Positions 51,763 through 59,575 of a DNA stretch of 64,000 bases are shown here, piece after piece. Each line of letters starts with the position of its first letter. Within the stretch, counting starts at the first letter, position 1. The notes under the pieces are model-generated. The model ran no database searches, was not told the DNA's origin, and saw nothing but the letters and a program-made list of their open reading frames with translations. The DNA is from JAZDFC01 sp043808235. GTDB taxonomy: Bacteria; Bacteroidota; Ignavibacteria; Ignavibacteriales; Melioribacteraceae. Both the position numbers and the translations under genes were made by a program. The stretch lies in NCBI GenBank assembly GCA_043808235.1, contig JAZDFC010000092.1, forward strand, positions 1 to 64,000, read 5' to 3'.

Positions 51763-53277
51763 TTATTTTAGAAGTACTAATTTTTTGGCGGAGGAAAAAT
51801 ACTTTCCCCGGCGATGCGAAGCATTATCCACCGTAAGTTTGTCCGAATGGATTTCTATGCGATAAAAATATACTCCGCTTGATAGCTGGCTGCCGTCGAA
51901 CTCAACTTCGTAATTTCCCGGTTCTTTTTGCTCATTCACCAGGGTTACTACTTCGTTACCAAGCATATCATAGATTTTCAACGTTGTTTGTAAAGACGGG
52001 GCACCCGTCAATTGCCGGGCAAGTTGCCCCGTCTCTACGCTGGTTGGGATGGAATATTTTATTGTTGTAGTTGGATTAAACGGGTTGGGATAATTCTGAA
52101 ATAAATTAAAATCATTCAGCATTGTTTTTCTGTCTTCAATTCCGGTGGGAGTATCTTCGAATCGGAATTTCTCCGAAAGTCGCGGCAGCATAAATTGCTC
52201 AATTCTATTCCTAAGCTGATCTGCATGATCGCCGTTGAATGATACCAATTGATGAGGAATATTTTCATCGGTGAGAATTTGGGACATGTAAGTACATCCC
52301 CGACAAATCCATCGGAAATAGTCACGCGTGCCGTAATCAATTGTGAAATCAATCAGCGAAAGTAAATTGTTTTTAAATTCTACAACCTCTTCGGCTATTC
52401 CGCCAAATCCGTTTTCATAATTATGAAGAAAAGTCGAGTCACATTTTAAAACATTATTTTCAAGATAGTACGGAAATTTCAGAAACGGCGGATACGCATC
52501 CGGATCGGGTGAAAATGCGGCTCCATAGCCGTAAGTAAAACAAGTAAACCAATCGCCGGAAGTGCGTCTTTGAGTTATAAATGTTCTAAAAGCTGCAAGC
52601 GCCTCGGATTTTTCCATTTGTTTCCACTCATTGAACTTAGTTAGGTATGCCCGGATTGTATTTTCGCTCGCAAACATACCCTGGTCTTTTAATCCGTTAA
52701 AGTCAAACAAACCCGGACTCAATGAATAAACCGCACCGAAAGTTTCTGAATTTTTCATCCCGATATTGACCGCTCCAAAACCACCCATCGAATGACCGGT
52801 GATAGCGCGCGATTCCCGTACCGGGAGTGTTCTATAATTGTTATCAATGTATGAGACTACATCGTTAACCACCCAGTCCCGCCAATTACCGGTAACCGGG
52901 GAATTTTCATAAAAACTTCCGTCAAGTAAATTCATGCCGTCAAGCAGAACAAAAATCATTTCCTTGATTGTTCCGGCATTTATTAGGTTATCCATAGAAG
53001 TCTTTACAGTGAATCCCTGGATAACACCGTTCAAGAAGGCATTTATATTATCATCATGCCCGACGAGGAAATACACAACAGGGTAATGCTTTTCGCTTGT
53101 AGCATACGATGGTGGAAGATAAACGGCAATGTTTTTGGTTGCGGGGTCCCCGATTATATTATTGCTAAGAGATGGGGAGTCGATGCTTAATCTAATAAGT
53201 TGACCTGTACCGGATTGACCGATTGACACGGAAACGGTTAAAAGGGAAATAAGAAAAATCAAAATCGCTTTGTTCAT
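51763..53277 (-). CDS. T9SS-secreted esterase (alpha/beta hydrolase, esterase D/S-formylglutathione-hydrolase-like)
   Basis: 504 residues from the ATG at 53277, chosen because GAGG precedes it; an ATG four codons upstream is possible. Signal peptide (ILIFLISLLTVSVSIGQ). The catalytic domain (about 30-370) has YPVVYFLVGHDD, the nucleophile elbow GHSMGGFGAV (Ser) and the probable catalytic His in FNGDHADQ, as in the putative-esterase family that includes feruloyl esterases and antigen-85-like enzymes. T9SS sorting domain at the C-terminus (AKKLVLLK). The only clear enzyme among the T9SS cargo here. The sorting domain has a split palindrome and an extra 15-residue segment (DKLTVDNASHRRG) near its end. 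The AraC regulator is 125 bp upstream. Confidence 0.88.
   Translation of the reverse strand: MNKAILIFLISLLTVSVSIGQSGTGQLIRLSIDSPSLSNNIIGDPATKNIAVYLPPSYATSEKHYPVVYFLVGHDDNINAFLNGVIQGFTVKTSMDNLINAGTIKEMIFVLLDGMNLLDGSFYENSPVTGNWRDWVVNDVVSYIDNNYRTLPVRESRAITGHSMGGFGAVNIGMKNSETFGAVYSLSPGLFDFNGLKDQGMFASENTIRAYLTKFNEWKQMEKSEALAAFRTFITQRRTSGDWFTCFTYGYGAAFSPDPDAYPPFLKFPYYLENNVLKCDSTFLHNYENGFGGIAEEVVEFKNNLLSLIDFTIDYGTRDYFRWICRGCTYMSQILTDENIPHQLVSFNGDHADQLRNRIEQFMLPRLSEKFRFEDTPTGIEDRKTMLNDFNLFQNYPNPFNPTTTIKYSIPTSVETGQLARQLTGAPSLQTTLKIYDMLGNEVVTLVNEQKEPGNYEVEFDGSQLSSGVYFYRIEIHSDKLTVDNASHRRGKYFSSAKKLVLLK
51990..52038. repeat. 49-bp coding palindrome, copy 11
   Basis: Same 49 bp as copy 4: halves 51990-52003 and 52025-52038, 21-bp centre 52004-52024. 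In the esterase sorting domain, read VETGQLARQLTGAPSL. The right junction in gene order is AAACAACG, not the AACATGT seen at most other copies. Confidence 0.93.
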
Positions 53278-53402
53278 AATTATCCTCATAGAAATATTTT
53301 GGAAATTGATGGGACAAAAATGAAAGATTCACCGACTTTTATCGTCGGAGTTAATAAGGTCGGACGTTGGAAAGCGTATTCCCGTACGAATTTTTTAAAA
53401 AT

Positions 53403-54527
53403 TTAGTTGAACCGGACTCTTTTTCTGAAGTCAGAAGGGGTCTGCCCTGTAAATTTTTTAAATGAATCGTTGAAGACGGATTTAGAATTGAAGCCGCACT
53501 CAAATGCGATTTCCAGAATATTCTTTGATTTGTGTGTTCTGGTACCGAGTAATTTTTTACATTCTTCTATCCTGTAGGAATTTACATAATCGTAGAAGTT
53601 CTTTCCGAACCCGGTATTAATAAGTTGGGAAACAACATGGTTTTGGACTTTCAATTTTTCGGCAAGGTCAGCCAATCCAAGCGTACTTGAAAGGTAGACT
53701 TTTTCTTCTGCCATCAGTTTATTTAATTGCTCAAGGTAAGTTTCCTTCTCATTTTCCTGAAGTAGAGTTTTTTCGTATTTACGTTTTATGACCGGAATTT
53801 TATTCTGAAATATTTCGGGATACCTCACAGCAATGATTACAGTCATGTTTGAGAATAAAAAGATGCCGCCGATTGTAATTAAAAAGAGTACATCCCCGAA
53901 TATCCCGGCGGGTTTTAAAAATATTGCGACAATATTAACCGCCCAAATAATTATAAATCCGCCCAATAAAAGCTCAAGCCATTTTAAAAGATTAATATGC
54001 GCCTGCGAGTAATTGTTTTTAAGATATTCTTTGTAATTGACGAGTAACCTTACACTAAAGATTGAGTAAACAACAAAATGTGTGTAAATAATAATGTTTA
54101 TGAAGTCATCTATATTAATAACATCGAACACCCTGATACCGAAAAAATGGCTTTTGACTAAATCCATTTGAGTGAGACAAAAAAAACCGGTGACGAGAAA
54201 TGTAATGGAGAAAGGAATGAAATGAGCAAAAAAATATTTATCGAATTTCACCTCGTTGAAAGTCGATTTTTTAATATAGAAATAAATTGAAGGACCGAGC
54301 AGTAAATCGAGTGAATATGAAATAAGGGCAAAGAAGAACAAACTCATTTCCTCTCCGCCAAAAATCCAGCTTAAACCACCCCAAAAGCAAATTGCTTTTG
54401 ATACCAGGAATAACGAAAGAAATCTGTTTGCTGCCGTATTGCCGGATTTGATGAATAATAATATCACTCCAACGAGCAATAATTGGAGAATCGAGAAGAG
54501 AAGCAGGGCATCATAAAATCCAAGCAT
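53403..54527 (-). CDS. Membrane-bound AraC-family transcriptional regulator
   Basis: 374 residues from the ATG at 54527; the frame extends 23 codons upstream to a TTG. The N-terminal two thirds holds about seven membrane helices (ALLLFSILQLLLVGVILLFI, FFALISYSLDLLLG, WLELLLGGFIIIW). The C-terminal 110 residues are an AraC-type DNA-binding domain (LADLAEKLKVQNHVVSQLI, EIAFECGFNSKSVFNDSFKK, FTGQTPSDFRKR). This 7TM-HTH architecture is common in Bacteroidota as a membrane sensor that binds DNA directly. Upstream of, and in the same direction as, the esterase gene, so a role in its control is plausible but unproven. Confidence 0.88.
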   Translation of the reverse strand: MLGFYDALLLFSILQLLLVGVILLFIKSGNTAANRFLSLFLVSKAICFWGGLSWIFGGEEMSLFFFALISYSLDLLLGPSIYFYIKKSTFNEVKFDKYFFAHFIPFSITFLVTGFFCLTQMDLVKSHFFGIRVFDVINIDDFINIIIYTHFVVYSIFSVRLLVNYKEYLKNNYSQAHINLLKWLELLLGGFIIIWAVNIVAIFLKPAGIFGDVLFLITIGGIFLFSNMTVIIAVRYPEIFQNKIPVIKRKYEKTLLQENEKETYLEQLNKLMAEEKVYLSSTLGLADLAEKLKVQNHVVSQLINTGFGKNFYDYVNSYRIEECKKLLGTRTHKSKNILEIAFECGFNSKSVFNDSFKKFTGQTPSDFRKRVRFN

Positions 54528-54635
54528 AAGCAACCGGATAATAATTTTTTGAAAATTGATTACGGCAAATTTCCAATATGAGAATTTAAGATACAAGTGC
54601 GGAAGAAAAATTTATGCGGGCAATTTTATTCGCAG

Positions 54636-54671
54636 GTATAAAAATGCCGCACTCAGATGAATACGGCATCC
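54636..54671 (-). terminator. Rho-independent terminator of the heme-protein operon
   Basis: On the minus strand ATGCCG (54664-54669) pairs with CGGCAT (54644-54649) and is followed by TTTTTATA. It sits 19 bp past the stop codon at 54688, the last gene of the operon. Confidence 0.82.
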
Positions 54672-54687
54672 GTAAAATCGGGTAATG

Positions 54688-56316
54688 TTACTTCATCAAA
54701 ATCATCTTTTTCGTTTCAATAAAGTTGCCGCTTTGAATGCGGTAAAAGTACACGCCGCTTCTAAAACTATCCGCGTTGAAATTAACTGCATGCACACCCG
54801 AGGATATATTCCCCTGGAGGAGTGTCGCGATTTCACTTCCGAGAACATCGTATACTTTCAATGTAACAAATCCGGATACCGGAATGGAAAATTGTATTTT
54901 TGTCGATGGGTTGAATGGGTTCGGATAATTCTGTGCCAACTGGTATTGTGCCGGATTCAATGAAATATTTTTATCATCAACACCGCTTATATTCGGCCAT
55001 TGAATATCTGTGAAATCTGTATTGTGTGTGAAGTTCTGTACAAAATTTCCGGTTGTGCTGTTAAATGTCAATCGCCATGCATGGTCGTTTGGGGGAGCTT
55101 CGTACTGTCCTGAAAGGTTAAGGTCTGCATAAAAATCAACCCGGTAATCGGTATCCTTTTCAATGCCCGGTATTGAAATCGAGAATAGAGCGCCGTTAAT
55201 AGAAGTTAAAGAATATCTGCCAACCTCTTCATCGGTTGTGTTTTTTACAACACGGATTTCAAAAAATTGACCTGCGTGCGGAGTCATTCCGGTGAAATTA
55301 AGTGTATATAGATATTTCCAATCGATGTTCACAAAATTTGTATTATGTGTAAAAGGCAATTCAACATTTCCTGTATTGTTTGTGAAAGTTAATTCATACG
55401 AATGGTCGGCGGGAGGCGCATCATAAACACCATTTTTATTAGCATCGGCATAAATGAATAATTTATATTCCTTACCGAGTTCAATTCCGGGGATAGCAAC
55501 GTTGAATGCATCGGACGGTATCAACTCAATTCGTTTTCTTCCGGCTTCCAGCCCGGTTGAATTATCAACTACTCTCATCTCAAGTAATTGACCGATATGA
55601 ACGGTCATTCCGCTTAGTTGAACCGTCAACAAATAGGGCCATTTGATATCCGTAAAATTTGTATTGTGGGAAAAATCAAGCTGGTCGCTTCCGGCAGCAT
55701 TGTTGAGTTCCATTCGCCATGCATGATCCGCCGGCGGTGCATCGTAAAATCCATTGCCATTGTGATCGGCAAAAAAGTCGACGAAATAACTGTGGCCTGG
55801 CAAAACTGCATTTAGGCTGATGGTGAAATCGGAAGTAATTGAAGGTACTTCTGTTCTTCCAACTTCCATCATATTTAATTTGTCAAATACCCGTAAAAAT
55901 AATTTCTGCCCGACATGCGGTGTCATTCCGCTAAACGCGATACCGAGCATAGAAAGCTGGTTGCTGCTTGATGAACCGGGTTGAGAAACAAGGGCTGAAT
56001 TACCCGGCGCAGTTGAACCGGTTGTCCATAGTCCAAATGGATCCTGAAGTTCTTCGCCATTAGTAACACCATCGTTATCGGCATCGAGACTTGCAAGTAA
56101 CGGACCCCAGTTAACATTGCTTGAAACGAGAAATTTTGCCTCAATTAATTTTCCGAAGTCGTTTCTCGCGCCACCTCCGGCTGGATTAGTATGGCAATTC
56201 TGACATGAATTTACTCCGCCGTTCGGAATTTGGCTCACCCTAAAACTGCGGGATACAAGTGTTGTAATTGAAAACAACACAATTATGAATCCCGAATAAA
56301 TAGCTATCTTTTTCAT
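54688..56316 (-). CDS. T9SS cargo with one c-type heme motif and three repeated beta domains
   Basis: 542 residues from the ATG at 56316 (AAAGG upstream). Signal peptide or N-terminal anchor, then CQNCH near residue 36 in NSCQNCHTNPAGGGARNDFG, a c-type heme-binding CxxCH, and DADNDGVTNGEELQDPFG, a calcium-loop-like segment. About three repeats of roughly 110 residues follow, each starting near W.YL..(V/N)(Q/F)(L/T)(S/G)GMT(P/V)H(A/I)GQ and ending near A(W/Y)(R/E)LTF(N/T). The T9SS sorting domain is at the end (TKKMILMK). Its palindrome site is empty (IPVSGFVTLKVYD). Possibly an extracellular electron-transfer or copper/heme protein. Confidence 0.8.
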   Translation of the reverse strand: MKKIAIYSGFIIVLFSITTLVSRSFRVSQIPNGGVNSCQNCHTNPAGGGARNDFGKLIEAKFLVSSNVNWGPLLASLDADNDGVTNGEELQDPFGLWTTGSTAPGNSALVSQPGSSSSNQLSMLGIAFSGMTPHVGQKLFLRVFDKLNMMEVGRTEVPSITSDFTISLNAVLPGHSYFVDFFADHNGNGFYDAPPADHAWRMELNNAAGSDQLDFSHNTNFTDIKWPYLLTVQLSGMTVHIGQLLEMRVVDNSTGLEAGRKRIELIPSDAFNVAIPGIELGKEYKLFIYADANKNGVYDAPPADHSYELTFTNNTGNVELPFTHNTNFVNIDWKYLYTLNFTGMTPHAGQFFEIRVVKNTTDEEVGRYSLTSINGALFSISIPGIEKDTDYRVDFYADLNLSGQYEAPPNDHAWRLTFNSTTGNFVQNFTHNTDFTDIQWPNISGVDDKNISLNPAQYQLAQNYPNPFNPSTKIQFSIPVSGFVTLKVYDVLGSEIATLLQGNISSGVHAVNFNADSFRSGVYFYRIQSGNFIETKKMILMK

Positions 56317-56337
56317 AAACAAACCTTTATAAATTTA

Positions 56338-56535
56338 TTATGATTTTTGTTGTTTCGTTTTGCATGTTGAAATTCCGAACGGCATATAAGCCGGGCACCA
56401 TCCAATGGAAGCGGTAATAATAGGTACAATTCCAATTAGTCCGAACCAGCTTTTAAAATAAAAACCGAGTCCGATGATTACTGCGCCAAGTATATATCTA
56501 AAATATTTATCTGCACTTCCAACGTTCTGTTTCAT
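56338..56535 (-). CDS. YgaP-like inner-membrane protein (DUF2892)
   Basis: 65 residues with two membrane helices (YFRYILGAVIIGLGFYFKSW, LIGIVPIITASIGWCPAYMP). The pattern NVGSADKYFRYILGA...GWCPAY is that of the DUF2892/YgaP family, found alone or fused to rhodanese domains. A Cys sits near each end of the second helix region (GWCPAY, STCKTK). Function in E. coli YgaP involves sulfide/cyanide handling, but transfer of that role to this stand-alone form is only a guess. In the operon between the heme protein and the beta-barrel. Confidence 0.8.
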   Translation of the reverse strand: MKQNVGSADKYFRYILGAVIIGLGFYFKSWFGLIGIVPIITASIGWCPAYMPFGISTCKTKQQKS

Positions 56536-56564
56536 TGCTTTATCTCCTTTGTTATTAATTGTTT

Positions 56565-57419
56565 CTATAATTGTAAAAGTCGTGTAATGTTAAAACCGAT
56601 TCTCCAGTTCTTTGCCGTGATATCGAGGTCGGAACCGCCGAGATAGTGTGAAGTATTCAAACTTACGTTGTTTGTAAAAATTATTTTAAAAAAATGTCCG
56701 CCGGTTTCCAACTCAAAACCGAACGACATAGAATCATATTTATTTCGAAATCCCGAAAGTGTCGGGTTCCATTCGGCAAGTAAACTGAATAGTGATGAAA
56801 CATAATACTGAATATTTGTCCCGAGCGTGATTGAATATTTTTTACACGAGCAGTAAATGTTGCTGTTGTACAAATACGAAGGCACTATTCCGATACCGAG
56901 TTTTTTATCGATCATTGTGTTTACAACAAGTTGCCCATAATATTGAAAATTCATATTGTTACTTGCGTCTCTACCGATAGGACCCGTGTTCCAGACAGCG
57001 GCGCCTCTAACAGCTACTACAACAGGAAGAAAATCATTTTCGAACTCTGTTGCCCTGTATTTAAAAATCATCTCGAGGTTATCATTTACATTGCTTCTTG
57101 AAATTGCTGCAACTAAATCATCAGTTATTCCGTAACTCAACGCTAGCTTAATATTTGCCGGACCGTCAAATCCAAATAAATTTTTTGAACCATCGCTGAC
57201 AGTTGGCAGAAACCGATGAGATACTTCAAATTCGAGATCGCCTTGCTGAAGCGTCTCGGTCGTTGGTAAAATTACCGAATGAGTTGAATGAAATAATTGA
57301 ATTGGGAGTTTTGTTTCTTCATCGCTGCGTTGCCACGATACTTGCCCCGATGTTAAAACCGGTTGCAGTAAAAATAAAGTTAATAATAATGTGGAAATAC
57401 TTAAAAATTTCTTATTCAT
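56565..57419 (-). CDS. DUF5777-family beta-barrel protein
   Basis: 284 residues with signal peptide (LLLTLFLLQPVLTSGQ). Ten or so amphipathic strands and a C-terminal aromatic/hydrophobic residue pattern (FNITRLLQL) indicate an outer-membrane barrel. Key phrases: HSTHSVILPTTETLQQGDLE, EVSHRF, FGFDGPANIKLALSYGITD, FELETGGHFFKIIFTN. This family is commonly found beside YceI and cytochrome-type lipoproteins in Bacteroidota, as it is here. Function undefined; possibly a porin or electron-conduit partner. Confidence 0.78.
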   Translation of the reverse strand: MNKKFLSISTLLLTLFLLQPVLTSGQVSWQRSDEETKLPIQLFHSTHSVILPTTETLQQGDLEFEVSHRFLPTVSDGSKNLFGFDGPANIKLALSYGITDDLVAAISRSNVNDNLEMIFKYRATEFENDFLPVVVAVRGAAVWNTGPIGRDASNNMNFQYYGQLVVNTMIDKKLGIGIVPSYLYNSNIYCSCKKYSITLGTNIQYYVSSLFSLLAEWNPTLSGFRNKYDSMSFGFELETGGHFFKIIFTNNVSLNTSHYLGGSDLDITAKNWRIGFNITRLLQL

Positions 57420-57435
57420 ATTTACTCCGGAAATT

Positions 57436-58005
57436 TTATTTCTTTTGTTTCATAAAAAAATCAACATGTAGTTCCATTACTTCACTAATTTTCACAAACA
57501 TCAATTTTGGAACTTCAATTTGATAGTCGGTGAGTTTTACATCAAACTGACTTAGAATTCGGTACCCGTTATCTGTCTTTATCATCTTTCCTTTCACCGG
57601 TAAAGTTTTGGTTATACCGTGGATATTCATTGTCCCGTCAACCTCAACCTCAAATTCGCTATCGGAGATTTTCCTGATGCTTTTAAATTTTCCTTCATAA
57701 CTCGAATACTTGAATTTATCCGTCTCCAAATAATTATCACGCATATGCCTGTTACGCAGACCTATACCTGTATCGAGTGTCGTCAAATCAACTTCAAAAT
57801 AGAGTATTGATTTGTTCATCATATCGTCACCTTCCCAATACATGTAGCCGTCGATGATATCGGTTACTCCTTCGAAATCCTCCACCGGCGCATCTGAAAT
57901 AAATTTTACCATATTCTTTTTTGATTTATCTACATTAAACTCGGTTGCGAAAATCGAGGTGTGAATCAGTAAAAGAGTAACAAGATTTATAATTGTTTTC
58001 TTCAT
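57436..58005 (-). CDS. YceI-family periplasmic protein
   Basis: 189 residues from the ATG at 58005, supported by GGAGAG upstream (an ATG five codons earlier overlaps the stop of the preceding gene). Signal peptide ending SIFA. The lipocalin-like YceI barrel shows SKKNMVKFISDAPVEDFEGV, RNRHMRDNYLETDKFKYSSY, MNIHGITKTLPVKG and DYQIEVPKLMF. YceI proteins bind isoprenoid-type lipids in the periplasm. Co-transcribed with the DUF5777 barrel (16 bp) and the heme lipoprotein upstream. Confidence 0.9.
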   Translation of the reverse strand: MKKTIINLVTLLLIHTSIFATEFNVDKSKKNMVKFISDAPVEDFEGVTDIIDGYMYWEGDDMMNKSILYFEVDLTTLDTGIGLRNRHMRDNYLETDKFKYSSYEGKFKSIRKISDSEFEVEVDGTMNIHGITKTLPVKGKMIKTDNGYRILSQFDVKLTDYQIEVPKLMFVKISEVMELHVDFFMKQKK

Positions 58006-58019
58006 AGGAATTCTCTCCA

Positions 58020-58487
58020 TTAATCGTTTAGCGCGCCTTTATCAATCCACGCAGCAATTGAATCTATTACAGAATCATTTAGTTTCCCTGTTGGCGGCAT
58101 CTGCGAACTTCCGTCGCCGGAATTACGAAGCATTTTTATAAGAAAACTGTTCTGGCTGTCACCCGGTTTTACCCGTTTGAAATTCGGATTTAGTAGGCTT
58201 GTAATGTTGATTAATGCATTGTATGAACTGCCATCCGACAAATCAAGGTTTGCCTGAACTGAAGAACCGGCATGACACCCCGTTGTTGCGCACGATGGTG
58301 TAAATACCTGTTTTTGAATTTCGCTAAAGTTAATCAGCGTTTTTGTACCCGGAATTGGTGTAACAGGATCGCAGTCACATTCGGTTGAAACATTTTCGGA
58401 ACAGCTTGTAATTATTACGCTCGATGCAATAATCAGCAACATAAGGTATTTTGTTGTTATAAAAAATAATTTTATGGTTGATTTCAT
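58020..58487 (-). CDS. Lipoprotein with c-type-cytochrome-like domain
   Basis: 155 residues. Lipobox ITSC gives an outer-membrane or periplasmic lipoprotein. The motif CATTGCH is a CxxxxCH variant of the heme site, seen in small cytochrome-type lipoproteins of Bacteroidota and Planctomycetes. The distal part SQMPPTGKLNDSVIDSIAAW includes a candidate axial Met. It is first gene of the five-gene operon that ends at the terminator near 54650. Whether heme is really attached through a CX4CH site is uncertain. Confidence 0.75.
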   Translation of the reverse strand: MKSTIKLFFITTKYLMLLIIASSVIITSCSENVSTECDCDPVTPIPGTKTLINFSEIQKQVFTPSCATTGCHAGSSVQANLDLSDGSSYNALINITSLLNPNFKRVKPGDSQNSFLIKMLRNSGDGSSQMPPTGKLNDSVIDSIAAWIDKGALND

Positions 58488-58672
58488 CTTTATTCTCCGG
58501 TGTCAAATATCTTAAAATTTTCCAATCGAATACGAATTAGAAATCACTTGTTAAAGTGCCAAAATTGTATTACTTGAATTATTATTTAAAACACCTGGAG
58601 TATATGATTTAGTTCAATAAGGAAAGAATTCCAACGGAAAATCAGTTTATAAAAATAAAATTTCAGGATTAC

Positions 58673-58993
58673 TTAGAAAATAATTTCTATTCCTTCCTGC
58701 CGGACGGTTTCAAGTAAAGGTGAGTAATCATCATCTAAAAATTTCTTTTCGCCAACTGCATGAGGTTCAATTTTATAATTAACATCAGCCGCTATCAGCC
58801 AGAGCTGTGCGTGAAGTTTATCGTTTCTCTCTTCAAATAACGGCGAGATCAATAGCAAATCGATATCACTATCTTCGGTAGCCGCACCCCGGGCGTAGCT
58901 TCCGTAAAGGAACGCTTTGGTAATAAGGATTCCCTTTTTCGAAATTTCACGAAGGTAGCAGTTTATAATTTCTATAATTTCTCTATTAACCAT
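58673..58993 (-). CDS. MNT-type nucleotidyltransferase (HEPN/MNT antitoxin)
   Basis: 106 residues. The minimal-nucleotidyltransferase motif is complete: FLYGSYARGAATEDSDIDLLLI, with GS and DxD. Its start lies inside the last codons of the HEPN gene (22-bp overlap), the typical coupled arrangement of HEPN/MNT toxin-antitoxin modules. There the MNT protein neutralises the HEPN RNase, in characterised cases by adding AMPs to it. The C-terminal half (LWLIAADVNYKIEPHAVGEK) is the usual extension. Confidence 0.85.
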   Translation of the reverse strand: MVNREIIEIINCYLREISKKGILITKAFLYGSYARGAATEDSDIDLLLISPLFEERNDKLHAQLWLIAADVNYKIEPHAVGEKKFLDDDYSPLLETVRQEGIEIIF

Positions 58994-59351
58994 TTTAATA
59001 AGTCTTTAGTTTTTGTGAGGTATTCTTTTGCAACTTCAACTTTAGGGGACTTGATGGTTGTTTCAGGATATCTGCCTTCGATTTGATAAATCATAAGGAT
59101 TCCCAAAAATTCTTTTTGCCCGGAATTTAATTGAATATCAATGTTGTCAGACAAATATCTTAATGAATGTGTCTTTGGAGCCAACTTGTTATTCGCTTTT
59201 ACGTAATGAGCTTTTAATGCTTTTTCAATAACGAGATGACAAAAGAAGAGTCCGTGAATGTATTTCCCTTTCTCTATTAATATCTCCGCCGATTCGATAT
59301 CGTAAAGTGCTGTATCGCGCCAATAAGTTATTTGTTTTAAACGTCGAACAT
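58972..59351 (-). pseudogene. HEPN-domain toxin gene with apparent N-terminal frameshift
   Basis: From about 59340 to the stop at 58972 the frame encodes a full HEPN helical bundle: QITYWRDTALYDIESAEILI, HGLFFCHLVIEKALKAHYV, KTHSLRYLSDNID and YQIEGRYPET. No ATG/GTG/TTG opens this frame at the right place. An ATG at 59351 (minus strand) begins MFDV and then hits a stop. A single missing T in the GTTTAAAA tract (59335-59341) would join them as MFDVLKQITYW. A TTG at 59184 would give only the second half. Either inactivated, slippage-dependent, or a sequencing error. Confidence 0.7.
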
Positions 59352-59494
59352 TTTTATCTCAATTTCCAATTAAAGATAATTAAAAATAGAAACGAAGAAA
59401 AGGAATATTTAAATAATACACATTGCAATTTGCAATTTATGATATAATTGCAAGACTTATTCGTATCCTTTGTAATCAAGCTTAAAAAAGAATT

Positions 59495-59564
59495 GCCACG
59501 AATTGCACGAATTAACACAAATTTAATAATAGCGCTATTCGTGAAAATCTGTGGAATTAGTGGC
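59495..59564. repeat. 70-bp imperfect inverted repeat (GCCACGAATT type)
   Basis: Begins GCCACGAATTGCACGAATT and ends TTCGTGAAAATCTGTGGAAT-TAGTGGC; the two halves are imperfect reverse complements. Sequences of this type are dispersed, non-coding repeats in many Bacteroidota genomes, to my recollection. It lies between two damaged genes. Confidence 0.65.
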
Positions 59565-59575
59565 TATATTATTTT

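Noticed and set aside
12614..52038. 28-bp palindromes as transcription terminators or operators
   Set aside because: They lie inside coding sequence upstream of the stop codons, lack T-runs, and are translated in a constant phase; a regulatory role on mRNA cannot be excluded but is not supported.
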